Shown: in pieces, positions 25,101 through 39,900 of the stretch
Layout: each line of letters opens with the position of its first letter
Numbering within the stretch: the first letter of the stretch is position 1
Assembly: GCA_016617855.1 (NCBI GenBank)
Contig: JAECUM010033800.1
Location: 1 to 64,000 of the forward strand
Direction: 5' to 3'
Length of the DNA stretch: 64,000 nucleotides
Source: Megalonaias nervosa
Taxonomy: Eukaryota; Mollusca; Bivalvia; Unionida; Unionidae
The notes under the pieces: model-generated
The model's input: the letters and a program-made list of their open reading frames with translations, nothing else
Told to the model about the DNA's origin: nothing
Database searches by the model: none
Made by a program: the position numbers and the translations under genes

Positions 25101-26319
25101 GATGTGTGTCCCCCCCCATGATAAGTGATGACATCCCAATCACAAAGCTGTTGTCTATTCAAGTTGGTGCGACCGGGTTACACACTTTGCTTATAGAGTT
25201 AATCCCTGTATGTTATCCTTGAATGAAGCCATTGACTTTTGTCACTGAGTAAATGGTCCTGTTTCTGAATGAGATAATTGTTTCTTTTTATTTCATTAAC
25301 TGTTAGATATGCAATGCACATGTATAGATTTTTCACATTTTCCCACAACCACCGTCTTTCCGTTCGATATTACAACTGAGCACTAATAATTTTAACACCT
25401 AGAATTTTAATAACAATGGACGAACCTCCAACTAAAAAGAGACAATTTTAAGGCTGGAGAAAATAATTATTGTAACTGAAAGAAGTGAAAAATTGCAGAC
25501 CATTCGCAAAAAAGCGGTTTAAACGTCGGTAAAACAAATTTAGGTTGTTATAAAGGAAAAGGAGTAATTCAGAAACGATTTTATATGCTAAAATATGTGA
25601 TCTTCAAATGTAAATGTGATTTCATGTTTAATGATAGAAGTATATCTTTATTACAATATAATTTTGTTTTTAGATGAATGCATACAATATTTTAACAACA
25701 ACTATTAATAAAGAATAGAATATATGTACAGTGATTGTGGTTATTTTTCTTGAAATTGTTCTGAAACTGGACCTTGGAAACTGGCATTTTTGTACAAACC
25801 TGCTATGAAAGACCACCTGTCTTGAGAGACCGCTTTTTGTTGGCAGAAGGGGCGGTCTCTCATAACAGGTTTCAGTGTATTTGTCCTCTGAACAGAGTTT
25901 AAGACTGACTACAGGCAACTGTGTATTGACCTAGTGAATGAACTCCACACATCCCTGCAGAGTGTGTCCACCACAAAATGTAGTTTTATGCCTTTTGTTG
26001 CTATTTACAATCACCTTTGCATGTTGATAAGTTGATTGTTTCTTTTTGAGTTTCTATTTTTATTCACATTGATTAAATCGTTATAAGACACACTTATGAT
26101 TTAAACAAAAAAGATGGTTTTAATGAAGTAGATCACTACAAATACATGGTTAGCTCAATCATTCACATGTACGCTCAGCCATTCAGGTACCAGCGCATGG
26201 CAATTAGTGTGGAATATGAACGAAATGACGAACCAACAAGAGGTAGTTAAAAAATATTTTAAAAATACTTTTAGTTGATCTAAGTCATTATTCTGATTTA
26301 ATAACAGTCCTACCAACCA

Positions 26320-26355
<36 letters not shown>

Positions 26356-27181
26356 CCTTTGGTTGGTTTGGCTTTAAAACTCTCTTTTTCTCTCTCTCTC
26401 TTATCCTTTGGTCAGTTTGACTTAACTTTTACCATCATTTGTAAGTCCAGAGACATCATGGGATGACACAAGCAAAAATCCTCTATGCTCGTCTTTTCAT
26501 AGATTTTTGCCTGTATCTTGCTACAATGGTCCAGAGAGAGAGAGAGAAAGAGAGAGAGATCTTTGGACATTTTCCTATTTAAGTAATAATAATCAATTTT
26601 TTGAACATTGTAACAGGTTTAAGAAACAACTGCAACAACAACAAAACATTAAACACATCACAGTATGTGTACCACGTAACCAAGAAATTTACGTATAATG
26701 TCAACAGGGTTTGCAACTTTGCATCATTGACTATATAAAAACTGTACATAAATCCCAAGGAAGGTGCACACATACCGTTATGACAAACCATGTTCTTGTA
26801 GGTTACTTGGTGTAATTTCAATTTCAAGGTTTTCATCGAGCCCAAATTCTTTTTCTCTCTCACTCCAGATTTCTGTGTATTTTGTCCCTTATGTATGAGA
26901 GGGGATTGGGAATGGAAAGCAGAAAGGATTGCGATGAAATTGTGTACCAAATTAAATTCATTTTGAAAATGGGGATTATTAATACTTTTTATCATTATTT
27001 TCATACGTCAATAATGATTAATGAGTGGACAGCACACACTTGTATGGGCACCACTGCAAGAATGTTTATATATGCATATTATTGCGGCATGGACAGATCA
27101 CAATTTGATACACCAATCGAGTTGGTACATCAAATTGTTTTATACCAACACTTTAAAAGCCATGTTATTTTTAATGAATGT

Positions 27182-27226
<45 letters not shown>

Positions 27227-30200
27227 CCTCTTTCTTTGAACTGCAACCAAAAATTTTTCCATATGCATATTTACATTTAACATTGGTTTTAAGCAATACT
27301 TTATCTTGAGGTGGAAAATTCTGTGTTGTATGTACATTATAGTTACACTTTGTAAGTACATGAATGTATCGCATTGATATGCAGTGTATTCATATATAAA
27401 TGTGCGTGTTTGAATGGAGATAAACAGGCAATGTATTTTGGCCAATGACTTCTAAAGGGCACAGCAAAACTATATACTGTAATGAACTAATAGGAGTAGC
27501 TAGATTATGGGACTTTAACTGAAAATAATCTTAATCAACTACGACTTCAACAAGAAGTTTCTTTTACTTTCTGAAACTTCATTACAAAATGGCCACCAAA
27601 TCATTTAAAAACTACTTTGAAACAAACTCTGTATCATTTAGACAAAAGCACATGCACAGGTGTCTTCACACTATAGTGGTCATCTATTTAAACCAGTGCT
27701 CACCTATTCAAACCATAGTGGTCACTGATGCTATGGATGAGTAACCACAACTTTACAACTACATGTTCAGGGTGAAATTCAAAATTAAATGTAAATCTTT
27801 TGGAACACTGGTGTGCCACAGCCAGTCTTGACCCTTGGCATCACTCAGATGAAAACTGTGGACAGCTTCAAAATACCTAGGCAGTGTCATCTCCAGCAAT
27901 GGCTTGCTTGACAAGGAGATCTCTTCAAAAATCAGTAAAGTAAGTGATCACTTGGAAGACTTTGCAACAGATTACTCACATCACAATATTACCATATCCA
28001 CCAGGTTGAAGGTGTATAATGCAGTGGTCCTCACCTCCCTGCTCTACAGATCTGAAACTTGGACTGGATACTGCAGACACATCAAGCAGCTGGAGATACT
28101 CCACATGTAGGTTCTCTGCTCTATCCTTGGGATCCGATGGCAAGATAACGTTACCAACTTTGAAATCATCGATAAACCCATGACAGCAACCATCAAGGCA
28201 ATGTTGCTCAAGGATCAACTTTGCTGGCCAGGCCTTGTCATCAGAATGGATGACATCCACTTGCCAAAACAGGTCTTCTTTGGGGTGGTATATGGCCGAA
28301 GAAACCAAGTCTGACCATGTAAGTGCTACAAAGACATTCTGAAAGACAGCCTAAAGTGGTGTGGTCTCAAACCATCAGCACTTAAAAACCTGCTGGCATG
28401 TCCTCACCTGCAATGCATCAACTAACCTTGAAAATGAATCCTGGAGCCAGATGGAGGCAGCCCCAGAGCATCACCACAGGTCAGCGTCTGTCCCTGTAAT
28501 TACAATTGAATTCCAATGTCCCATCTGTCATCAACTATGCAAGTCAAGACGGGGACTGCAGAGCCATCTCCATACCACAGATGATTGCACAGAACCTGTC
28601 CTCTTCGGATCTGAATGACTACCATTATTAAACACTTTGACAGAATGCACATGCTGCCAGTTTTCTGCTTGGTCCAAATGAGGGTTAGGACAAAGGTTCC
28701 AAATAATGTATCAAACAAACAAATCACTATTCACATTGATATTTCATACCTTTCAATAAAAGATAAAATAAAATGAACATGAATTTTCTGTGTATTTCAT
28801 TACTTGTAAAGTTATAAATAAAATACTGTCATTCTCAACAGCCTGTTTCATTTGTCCGAGAAAAATGTTCATATCTGCATTCAAACATAAATTTTTGTGT
28901 CATCTAGGCTTGCAATGATGTTTAGTAGCAGATGCTGCATCCAATGTTTGATTGTCACTTGTGTTAAAATTGCTCTTAAAATTTTTTATTTCTATAATTA
29001 ATCATGAGGGGTATTTTTTCTTAAAAATGTGTACAATTTGCCAAAGTGTTTTAAATGTGCTCAGGACTCTCATAAATACATGTAAAATTTTCAAAAGAAA
29101 TGCTGATTCTCCTGGTAATGTTGCCTCCATGACACACCTCATTTTCCCCCAGGATTCTCCCCTTTTCATATTCTGGTTAGCTGTGGTTAATCTGCAGAAC
29201 AGCTAAATGCTATATTTAAGTAAACAGGCGTGAAGTCAGTCTGTTTAATTAACAGTTAATCCTTATCACTGTAATAATATTGTAAATAGGACTGCTCCCC
29301 AAAGGCTACTCTGATGTACTTCAAAGAAGCCAAATTCTTCTGAGTGTGCATGTATGAACTTGTGATTGACTGGCAAATAATAGATGCTCTATTTTGTTGT
29401 AATGGTGTTTAAATTAAATTGGTGATGACATGAATATAAATCATGAATGTAATCAAAGCTTTCAAAAGATTGAGTTGGACAATAACAACTGCTATTGAAG
29501 TATGTGGGATTTCCATAGGGCACTACAGTATCATGTAGGGACTTGTAAAAGAATGCAGAAAAGTACATTATTAAAAATGAGTTGGAAAAATCTGTTTTCA
29601 TTTTTTTGGGGAAAGAGACCTGTGATGAAAATGACACTAATGCCAAAAGAAGGATAAAGAAACAACAGGCGAAGTTTCCAGCTGACTGGTGATATTCGAA
29701 TATCAGTATCTAAAGCTTGTGCAGATTTGTTTTGACAACAGTTCATATCAACAGTCTCAAGTTACATGTATTTAGGAACCATACATGTACCAAAATTAAT
29801 TCATCTTTTCTACAGAATCCACCATTATTTCTTAGGGTCAACTCTTAAGACATTTAACACTGTTTACAACAACATCTACTCACTTATAACTGGACTCCAA
29901 CTGCAAACAACACAGACTCTGATTGGCCATCAAATAATGTGCCAGCAGATCAGGGTCTATTCTGCTTATTCTACTTATTATGCCTAACATACTGTATAGG
30001 CCAAGATCTGCTTGTGCATTATGGAACTGCAGATCTGGGTCTGTGCAATCTGCAGTTTGACTTGACTTACGAATAAATATATATGACATGAAAATGTCAT
30101 ACCCCAATGTAACAATAGGCAAGTGCATAACATTAGCAACTGATTGATTTTCTGGGTAAAATCAATGCAATTTTTATAAGATTTATTAAATTTGTTTCAA

Positions 30201-31797
30201 TATACAATAAATATAATCTTTTTCAAATGAAACTGAAGAAAGTCTTTGGACAATTTTAATCTTTAATTTGCCAAAACTCACAAAAGTTAAAATTCGTTCA
30301 AATTGTTTCATAAATGCATTTGAATGAGTACTCATGAAAAACACTCTATCTATGAATTAATTTACTTTACCTATTTAAAAATCCGCTCACCTTCATAAAG
30401 AGCTGGAAGTCATAGAGGACATGGTGCAGCTTCATCTTCACAAAGTAATGGCAAGCTGCAGTCAGGTAGTTGTTCCAAGACTCAAGTGTAGGGTCCAGAA
30501 GCAGCATTTGATCCATCATCTTCCCAAGCTCCCCTGACTCCAGAGATGGCTTTAAGAGACCTTCCACAAACGCTTCAATACTGCACTTCTGAGATTTTCA
30601 AAAATATTAGTAGAACAACACAGTTTCATATGTGATCTCAAAGGTTATTATTAAACTAATATTATTCAGCTTTTCCTGATTCCTTACTGCACTTGTTTTC
30701 AAGCCTTTACTATTATTTATGTTTACCACACTAAAATTTTAATTTTAATCAGTTATGATTTACAACTGTAAATAGAAATGTTATGTCTGTTATGGTTTAC
30801 ATCTGTAAATAGAAATATCATGTCTTATGGTTTACAACTGTAAATAGAAATGTCATGTCTGTCATGATTTGCACTGTAAATAGAAATGTTGTCTGTTATG
30901 ATTTGCAATTGTAAATAGAAATGGTATGTCTGTTATAATTTACAACTGTAAATAGAAATGTTATGTCTGTTATGATTTAGAACCGTAAATAGAAATGTTA
31001 TATCTGTTATGATTTTTAAATGTAAACAGATTTGCAATGTCAGAAGATATTCAACTGTAAAGAAAACTGAAATGTCATAAGATTTTCAACTGTAAATTGG
31101 ACTGTAATGTCTATTACATGATTTTTGTAATCATATCTGCAATGTCATATGACTTTCAATTGTGAACAGAACTGTAATGTGTTGTATGATTTTCAACTGT
31201 AAATAGAACTGCAATGTGTTATATGATTTTTAAATGTAAACAAAACTGAAAAGTGTTTTATGATTTTCAACTGTAAAAAGAACTGTAATGTCACATGATT
31301 TTCAAATGTAAACAACATTTGAATTTGTTATATGATCTACAATTGTAAAAAGACATGTTATGTTTGTTATGTGATTTACAACTGTAAACAGAGTTATGTA
31401 TTTTATATGATTCTGAAAAGCTTTAAGATAAAAGCTTAATATTGTTGACTGTAAAAGTAACAAATAGTGTCTTGCTATCTTTTGACACAAGGGAGACAAT
31501 ACCTGTCCACAACTCACATGATCCAGTATGTATTTTTGACCCAAGGGAGACAATATCTCTCCACTACTTACCTGATCCAATATATCTTTTTGACCCAAGG
31601 GAGACAATATCAGTCTACTACTTACATGATCCAGAATATATTGAACAGCTTTCATCCAATAGCTATGTTTGCGGTAAAAGTCCACCATTGCTAGGTATGT
31701 TCCATAGGTCCGCAGATAATACACACATTCTTGGAACTGCAATGACTCCATACTGTCTTCTTCAACCAAAGGCTAAAAAATTATGAGATAAGATTGA

Positions 31798-31843
<46 letters not shown>

Positions 31844-34800
31844 CCCTTAGTAATTACTGTTACCTTACTGAACTATTAATGAACATTTTGGGTTTTATCA
31901 GGCAGGTGGCAAATCATACTGATCATAATTGATCAGTGTTTTATCTACAAATGGCTTCATGTAAGTCATTTGACTCATCAAGGCAAAAAACAGTGAGTCA
32001 AAATCCAAACCAATGAGTCCTATTCAAGCTGATGACCAGTCTTCAGTAGTTTTTAAAAAATAATTATATTATTCAAATACACAACAAAAATATTAGTTAT
32101 ATAATGTGACTAAAGCCAATAAGGCAATTCCCTTGCCAGAAGCATCTGAACATTCTATATCTGTTAAAAATCTTGTTGATGGTTTCATGTCATCAGAAAT
32201 AATCTGAACATATATGACAAGGCATTTATTGTTGGATATGTCAGTGCTTTCATCTGCCATTGCTGTCTTATTGACGAATTTTGCAGGTTTCCGCCTCTTT
32301 CTTGTGTGTGGCGATTATACGGTTCTAACATCCTGTTGCTACAAATGATGCGACAGTTACAGGTCACATAAGGTCAGCTCCAGGCTCCACACTCACTTGT
32401 AACCCTATGTATTATGATAACATCAGCATAAGAACTGATATGCGCATGTTTTCCCTGTTTGGGAGAGTTGTAATCTAGCCAGTAAAATAGAGCAACCTCT
32501 ATTTTGTGTTAATCAGCAAAACATAACATTGGTGTGCATCAATTTATATACCGGCGACGATTTTTAGATCAAACGTTTGTTTTGTGTTAATCGGCAAAAT
32601 ATAACACTGGGGTGCGTCAATTTACATACTGTCGATGACTTTTGTGCATCAAATCTGAAAAGTCTGCGCATTTAACACACGACGCATGCGTAGATAAAAC
32701 AACGACTGCTTATAAGTCTGGTCTAACCAACCGAAACAAAATTGGCCATGATCTGCTGTCACATAATATTCTATCAGATAAGAGCCTATTCTGTCTATTC
32801 TGCTTGCTCCTAACAAACTGCATAGAGCCCAATCTGCTGGCATATTATGCAATGTCAGATCTGGGTCTCTGCTGTTTGCAATTGGACCGACTCATAAGTG
32901 AGTATATACAGTATGTGTGCAATTGATACATGCTAATACATATCAATGAGATTGATTCATTTTGGTAGAGAGTTGAGCAACTGGCCATCCTGGAAAAAAA
33001 AACAAATGACACTACCATATAAAAGGTTATCACTTTGGTAGTCATTAAATTTGGACGATTTTCACAGTACCTTTTTGGTGAATTTGAGTTTGGTAGCTAA
33101 GTAATGTAAAATTCAATGCAATCCACTACATGTGTAAAAGTGTACCAAGGTACTATCTATTGAAAAGACATTCAGTACGTACAGATATAGGTGTCATAAT
33201 CAGGTTCTTTATTGATCCTGGGTTGGCAAGAATCATCTGTATCTGCAATCAGAAAAGAACATTTCCTTCAGATTAACACTAGAAAATAACTCAAATTACT
33301 TGTATACTTAATAATTTTCAGGTAAAGTTCATATGAGCAAAGATGGAAGCAGAAAGAAAGGGTTTACCCTCTGATGAAAGTCAAAGGGGGAAAAACATTC
33401 CATGTACCGGGAAATCAATATTTTCGTCTATGACAAGTTTTCTCAGCATTCTTGTTTTAATTTTTATATAAATAACAGCACTTAACACACCATTTTGATA
33501 TTTAAACTTTCAAAATCATTGTTAGAGTGGTAGAACATATTTCGCCTTTTATCTGTAAACACAAGGATTTCTTACTGTAAGACAACTAGAATTCTGTGTT
33601 TTGTAAAACACATTTTCCTCCACTTCACCATTTTGACATCCACCCCAAAATTTGAGCCTCCTGGATAAAGGTCCCTCAATGCAAAGACTGCCCCAAGAGC
33701 AAATGTCAGTTTGGTAAGTACGTTTGTCCTTTCATATCCAGCAAATATGTATATGGTTATAAGATGGGAATCTCTATAGTTTCCAAGTTATAACCCAAAG
33801 TTTGGTCTCTGGGTATAAGGATGGTCCCTGGGATAAATGTCAGTTGCATGTACAAATTTGTTGGGTTTTTTTTGCAGTAAGTGCATTTTATACTAATGTG
33901 GGGATTGCAATAGTTTCCAAGTTATGACCAAAGGGCTAACCCTTGAGTGTATGGATGGACCTTTGAGTCAATGTACATAACAGGTAACTTCATACCTGAC
34001 AAGTTAATATGTGGTTATTTTATACATTAAGGTGAGTATCTCAATAGTCTGTATGACCTTGGAGCAATACAAAAAGTCAGCAGGACATCATCAAGGGCCT
34101 CCAGTCAGATATGTCTTGATACTTGGGTCAGTGATCACATATGCCAATTCTCAGACATATTAGACATATAATTCTGGAGTAATTTACACCAGCACCACCT
34201 TCTGGCCTCACATCTCAATTCCAAAAAGCTGGAACCAATCCCTAGCTATGGAACTACCAGTCCGTTTTTAGCAGTGTAGTCTGCACCTAACAAATGTATG
34301 TATTATGGAGTGAGTGTATCACAATATCCTTGTTCTTCTTTGAAAGCTTAAAGATAATAATTTTAAATACATTGTGAAGGAATGTTTTGTCTTGTACTGT
34401 TGCTGCCCTTTTCATTTATTATTACAAGAAGATTTAACTATGTCTAAGTGAGAGGAAATACAAATAAATGTTATGCAGAACCCAGTGTCTCATCTGCATC
34501 CCTATGTTCATCTTAAAATTGCTGACCATGATGCTTAGGTAGGGAAGCCATAAAAAACTGGAACCTAACATATCAGTGTACAAACTTTAGACCCATATTA
34601 ATGTTATACCAAAGTTTCAGGTGAATGTGACTTTCAGAAACTTGAACAAAACTTTAAAATTGTCCATCATGAAGAACCAAGCTTTCAGCTTAAGCAGGTG
34701 GGACAAGGAAGACAGCATGAACTTTTGACCCATAATGGTATTATCGGAGCTTTTCTTGAATGCTGCAGCTGATGTAGAAGATATGCAACTTGAATGCAAA

Positions 34801-36836
34801 ACCTGATGCTGATGACTATGCAATTGCATTGTCACTGGAAAAGTGACTACTATATCACACCATGCTTATGCAGGTGAGACAGAAATAAAACCAACATATG
34901 GTAAAATAATTATATTTCTTTTCTTTGTCATAAATACTTCTCACTTTCATACAGCTGGCATACTACTGTCATAACTTAAATATTGATAATTTCATACAAC
35001 TTTAAAGGAGAACATGATGATACATTGTCACAGCTTAATGGGTAGACTAAGAACAACTTGGGATTGTAGAATTTCTATCTTTTACCCTCTAAACTGCACA
35101 TCTCATTGACAATGGAATGAATGGATTATTTTGAAATTTTAGTATAGCAATATGTTTATTGCATGAAATCACTGAATGTCAATATGTTTATTGCATGAAA
35201 TCAATGAATGTCAATATATTTATAGCATGAAATCACTAAATGTCAATATGTTATAGCATGAAATCACTGAATGTCAATATGTTTATTGCATGAAATCACT
35301 GAATGTCAATATGTTTATAGCATGAAATCACTGAATGTCAATATATTTATAGCATGAAATCACTGAATGTCAATATATTTATAGCATGAAATCACTGAAT
35401 GTCAATATATTTACTAATGGGATGATTAATGATTAACAACAATTGCCTTCAAAAGAAACAAAAACATTTTGAAGAGTCAAGCTTATACAAGCACAGAAAG
35501 AAATGCAGAGATGCCCATTGACAACCAGGGAAATTTGGGACATAAGTTAAAAAATTAGTGATTCTATTGAAAAATTAGGGATACTTACCATAACAAAGAA
35601 AAATTACGTTGGGAAGCCAGAAGAACAATAAAATAATTTTAAAACATTACAACACATGCCAAACAGCACAGTACATGAAGAAAACACAAAGAAGCAAAAT
35701 AAAGTATTCCAGGTGATGGTACAAAACTGATCATATAACATTACCAGAAATGACTAAGAAGGACTGAAACAAACTGTTCTGAATAATAGCATGTTATATG
35801 CCAAAAACTGATCTCATATAAAAAATTACCAGAAAGGACCGGAAAGGACCAAACACGCTCTAAAGTTATGCCAAAAACTGATGTCACAAATTGCCAGAAA
35901 AGTCTTGGAAGGACCAAAAATACTCTCATATGGTTTCAACTTCCACCAATTTTTTTGTTTTTGTTTTATTTTTTTCTAAACCATCTTGAACATTTTCCTA
36001 TGATGGCATAATTCATAAACAGGCTCAGCAATTTGGGACATTAAGGCCCAATTCGGGATGATGGGCATCTCTGGAAATGTAGCAAAATGGTAAAGGTATA
36101 ATAAAATAATAAATTAAAGAATGATGTTATGTCAAATGGCATCTGAGAATAAGAGTACCAACTATGGCACATAATATGCCTGTGTTAACAAAGTCTGAGA
36201 GTGGGCTGGGTGCTGTACATTTCTATGTGTGTGAATGACATGGCCTGGACAGGAAAATATTACTGAGTAAAATTTCTCTACAGGTTATTATGATTGGGTA
36301 TGGTAATTACTAGATGTAGTATGGTTGTTGGTGTGAATAAAATGCCCTGGACAAGTACCTATTACAGTTAAATTTTTCCCATGATGATTATACATGTGGC
36401 TCAAATTTCATTACAGACATGACAAGGACAGAAGTCACTGGGTTTATTTTCCTTTTATATGACCTTAATAGAGATCAATGTGACCTTGACCTTGATACTG
36501 GGGCATGGCTGAAATATGTGCAGCTCCATCCAGTCATGATACACAAAATGACTACAGGTTCTTGAAAATATTTACAGTTGTTAATAGTTAATGAACAAGG
36601 ATGTAAGTCACTGATCAACATATTCCCTTGCTGTCATCTTAATTTTTTGGGGTTGCTATGGTATGCAAAAACCCTCCTAGTCATGACACATATGTAGCAA
36701 AATGTTTTACTAAAATATCCTCAGTGGTAAAACACTTGCAATTGAAAAAGGATGCAGACTGATGATTTCTATTTACCCTGGCTGTGAGTCAGGGGATGAG
36801 TCTGCTGTAAATGGTGTCTTTTGATGTGTACCAAGT

Positions 36837-36931
<95 letters not shown>

Positions 36932-39900
36932 TATTTCAGTGAAAAATCCCCAGCAATAAAAACTTACAGCCCATGCAAGGATTTGGGATACTAAATTGCT
37001 TTTATCCTTGATGTGACCTTGACTTTAACCCAGAAATATTACCACAGTACCTGACATACCAAGTTTCATCAAAATCAAAAGTTATAGGCTAGACAAGAAA
37101 ACAATAATGGCCAGACTGACATACAGACTGATGCACTGATGGACTGGCGCACAAATGGATAAATGGACCATACTATAACATAATATGCCCGACTTAACAA
37201 TACATACAACAAAATGTAAGCTTTATAGATAAATGTAATGTCAATTGAGAACTAACTGGCAGGTTAAAAGACACTATGAATCAACAAATAACAAAAAATA
37301 TTGTTATTATGCATGTTATAAAACTTTCAAAACTTGAGCAAAAATATCCTATAACTGTTAGTGCCATTGCCAACCACAAACTTCATTTATAACTCCAAAA
37401 TCATCAACATATCAATTTATATTTTTAATTATCTAATTACCTAGTGACATGTTAATGTATCACAAATGATAAAATCCAAGAAATATAGATACACAAGCGT
37501 TCTGCCAAGTCACTACTGAAAATTGTAGAGTGGTGAACTAGTTGTCATGGCATATACCAAGGGTCATGGCATATACCAGTGCTCAAAGTATCTCAACACT
37601 ACCACGAATTAGTTGTAAAGTAAACTCCAATTTCATTAAACTTATGATTGAAAATTCTTACCTTACAGTTTTGGTAAGTCGTTTTAACATCTTACAAATA
37701 GTAAGACTTTATGGTATCAAGTAGTACCATACAACCTGTCTTGAGTGACCACCCTTTCATCAAACTACAGGTGGTCTCTCAAGTTATTTGGTTACTTATA
37801 ACATGTCAGTGCTGGAGGCCAGTTTACAAGGTCAGAATCAACTGGGCTTAAGAAGAAAAGTAACCACAATTCCTGTACATGAAATTTTATTTTTTGTTCA
37901 TAGTGTTATATATATTCATGTCAAAATAATTTACATATAGCAGTAAAGATATACACCTATCATAAAACATTCCCATTTATATTTGTGAAGATGTTAACAT
38001 ATCTAAGATATCTATAATAACGGCTGTATTCCCATTAATATTTGTGAAGATGTTAACATATCCAAGATATCTGTAATAATTGCTGTTTTATTGACCCTCC
38101 TAGGATGAGAATGAAAAAAAATAGAAAAAAAATTGGGATGTTAAGCAAGTTTCGAACTCACCACCTCTTGTTTGGCAGCCAGGACACACAGAAAGACAAA
38201 TCTAGGTGTTTATATTGTTAGGAGTCTAGGCTCTTAAAATAAGTAACAGAAAAGAGTGAAGACAACAAGCTTTGTAAAATTTAACAAAATATTTTATTTC
38301 CCTAGAATACCAAGTGAACAATTAAGAAAAAAGAACTTACGGTTTTACAAATCAAATCAAAAAATAATCCAAGAATTAAAAAATAGAAGTCCTAGTAATA
38401 AAAGGTCCTCAATGAAACTGAGTTCAAATCCCAATGAAATCCAAAATGGAAGGCGATGATGTCTGTTGTAACCTTCAAAGTGTAGATGTGTCAACAGTTT
38501 CTTCTTGAATCACAGAAAATATTATTCCAGTTTCGAATTCTGTATAAATTTCAACAAATGTCTTTATCCAAGAATTTTGTAGGAGCACTTATGTATTTCC
38601 AGGGAAAAGAATCACTTGAATTCCATAAAATAAAAATTCAACTCAAACTGGTCACAACATAACAACTTAATGTGTCAACTGTTTGGAGCCCGACTGAAAA
38701 AACTCTATCAAAAACAAGAGTTATACACTAACTATGATGCAAAACTGATTCCCGGATGACGGTCAATCTTCTAGAAAAAATAGAAGTTTGTAACAATAAA
38801 CACATGTTTCATATCACATACTCCAGGTATGGCCTTGACTTAACTTAATAATTCTTACTCTGAGAAAGAATTAAAAAAATATTAAAAAAAGTTGTTTACC
38901 AAAACTGTCACTGATTCTGAATCAAGGTCAGCAACTAGATACAGTTTCTATTATTAGCTGTTTATCAATGAAATAAAAAAAATAACAGGTCAAACAGAAC
39001 TGAACTGAATTTCTGGACAATGTCAAATCCAGTAAACAAAGTTACATTACAATAACATGTAATGGAATTAAAAAATTTAAAACTAACAAAAAAACCCAAA
39101 TATATATAACACTTCCCCCATGAAAGAAAAAGAAAGATTTATATAATAAAGCTTTCTTTTTACCATAGGTCAATTATACATGAGGTTTATTAAAAAAAAT
39201 AACATAAGAAGAAATCTTATAAATGATACAAAGTATACATGGAATAATATATTTCTATACACGTGAAAGTGCATCTGCTAATACATTGTCTTTTCCCTTG
39301 ATGTGCCTGATGTCAAGATTATATTCCTGTAACAACAAACTCCATCTTAATAATCTCTGATTTTTATTTTTCATGTTGCCGATGAAAACAAGGAGGCTGT
39401 AATAAATAAACACAATAATCAGAGAAGGAGCTGAACTAATGTAAACTTCAAAATGTTGTAATGCCAATATCAAAGCCAAACATTCCTTCTCGATTGCAGA
39501 ATAATTTCATTGATGCTTATTTAATTTCTTAGAAAAATAGCACACTGGATGATCAACACCATTTCTATCTTCTTGAATCAATACTGCTCCAACACCAACA
39601 TCACTTGCATCAACAGACAGTTTAAATGATTGACTGAAATTTGGAGCTGTAAGAACTGGTGCACTTTTAAGTATGGCCGTTAATGTATCAAAAGCCTCCT
39701 GACATTTTTCAGTCCAACTTGGTTTTCTTGCTCAATAAATTTGTCAGGGGTTCAGCAATTATGAAAAAATTGGAACAAAAGTATCCAGCCATACCTAAAA
39801 ATCACATCAGTTGCTTTTTACTGACAGGCACAGGGAAATCAGAGATAGCCTTGACCTTGGCATCTATAGATTTAACTTGTCCATGTCCCACAACATATCC

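Larger units (their letters stand above)
23169..30390 (-). other. ZFYVE26 intron E-F, 7.2 kb
   Basis: Holds a foldback element, a pogo-like element with an inner Q-rich ORF, CT/GA/TA microsatellites, a LINE 3' end and a palindromic MITE. About 28640-29870 shows no recognised element. Confidence 0.8.
30589..31625 (-). other. ZFYVE26 intron D-E
   Basis: 1.04-kb intron made largely of tandem repeats: the 54-bp donor repeat at its 5' end and a diverged ~37-bp repeat over 30745-31410. Confidence 0.85.
31773..33182 (-). other. ZFYVE26 intron C-D
   Basis: 1.4-kb intron with an AAT microsatellite, a hAT transposase fragment, a two-copy ~75-bp repeat (ttttgtgttaatcagcaaaa near 32511 and 32580) and a palindromic MITE. 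Confidence 0.8.

Noticed and set aside
27140..27445. Open frames with Tyr-Ile runs
   Set aside because: Derived from the (TA)n microsatellite.
31442..31786. Plus-strand 114-codon ORF
   Set aside because: It is antisense to ZFYVE26 exon D and the 54-bp donor repeat; the open frame follows from the in-frame repeat.
33560..34020. Possible diverged ~130-bp tandem repeat (tttccaagttatgacc blocks)
   Set aside because: Only two or three weakly similar blocks; I could not define a unit.
38101..38210. tRNA-like B box (gagttcgaaacttgc on the minus strand) next to the LTR
   Set aside because: No convincing A box or body; too little to call a SINE or tRNA.
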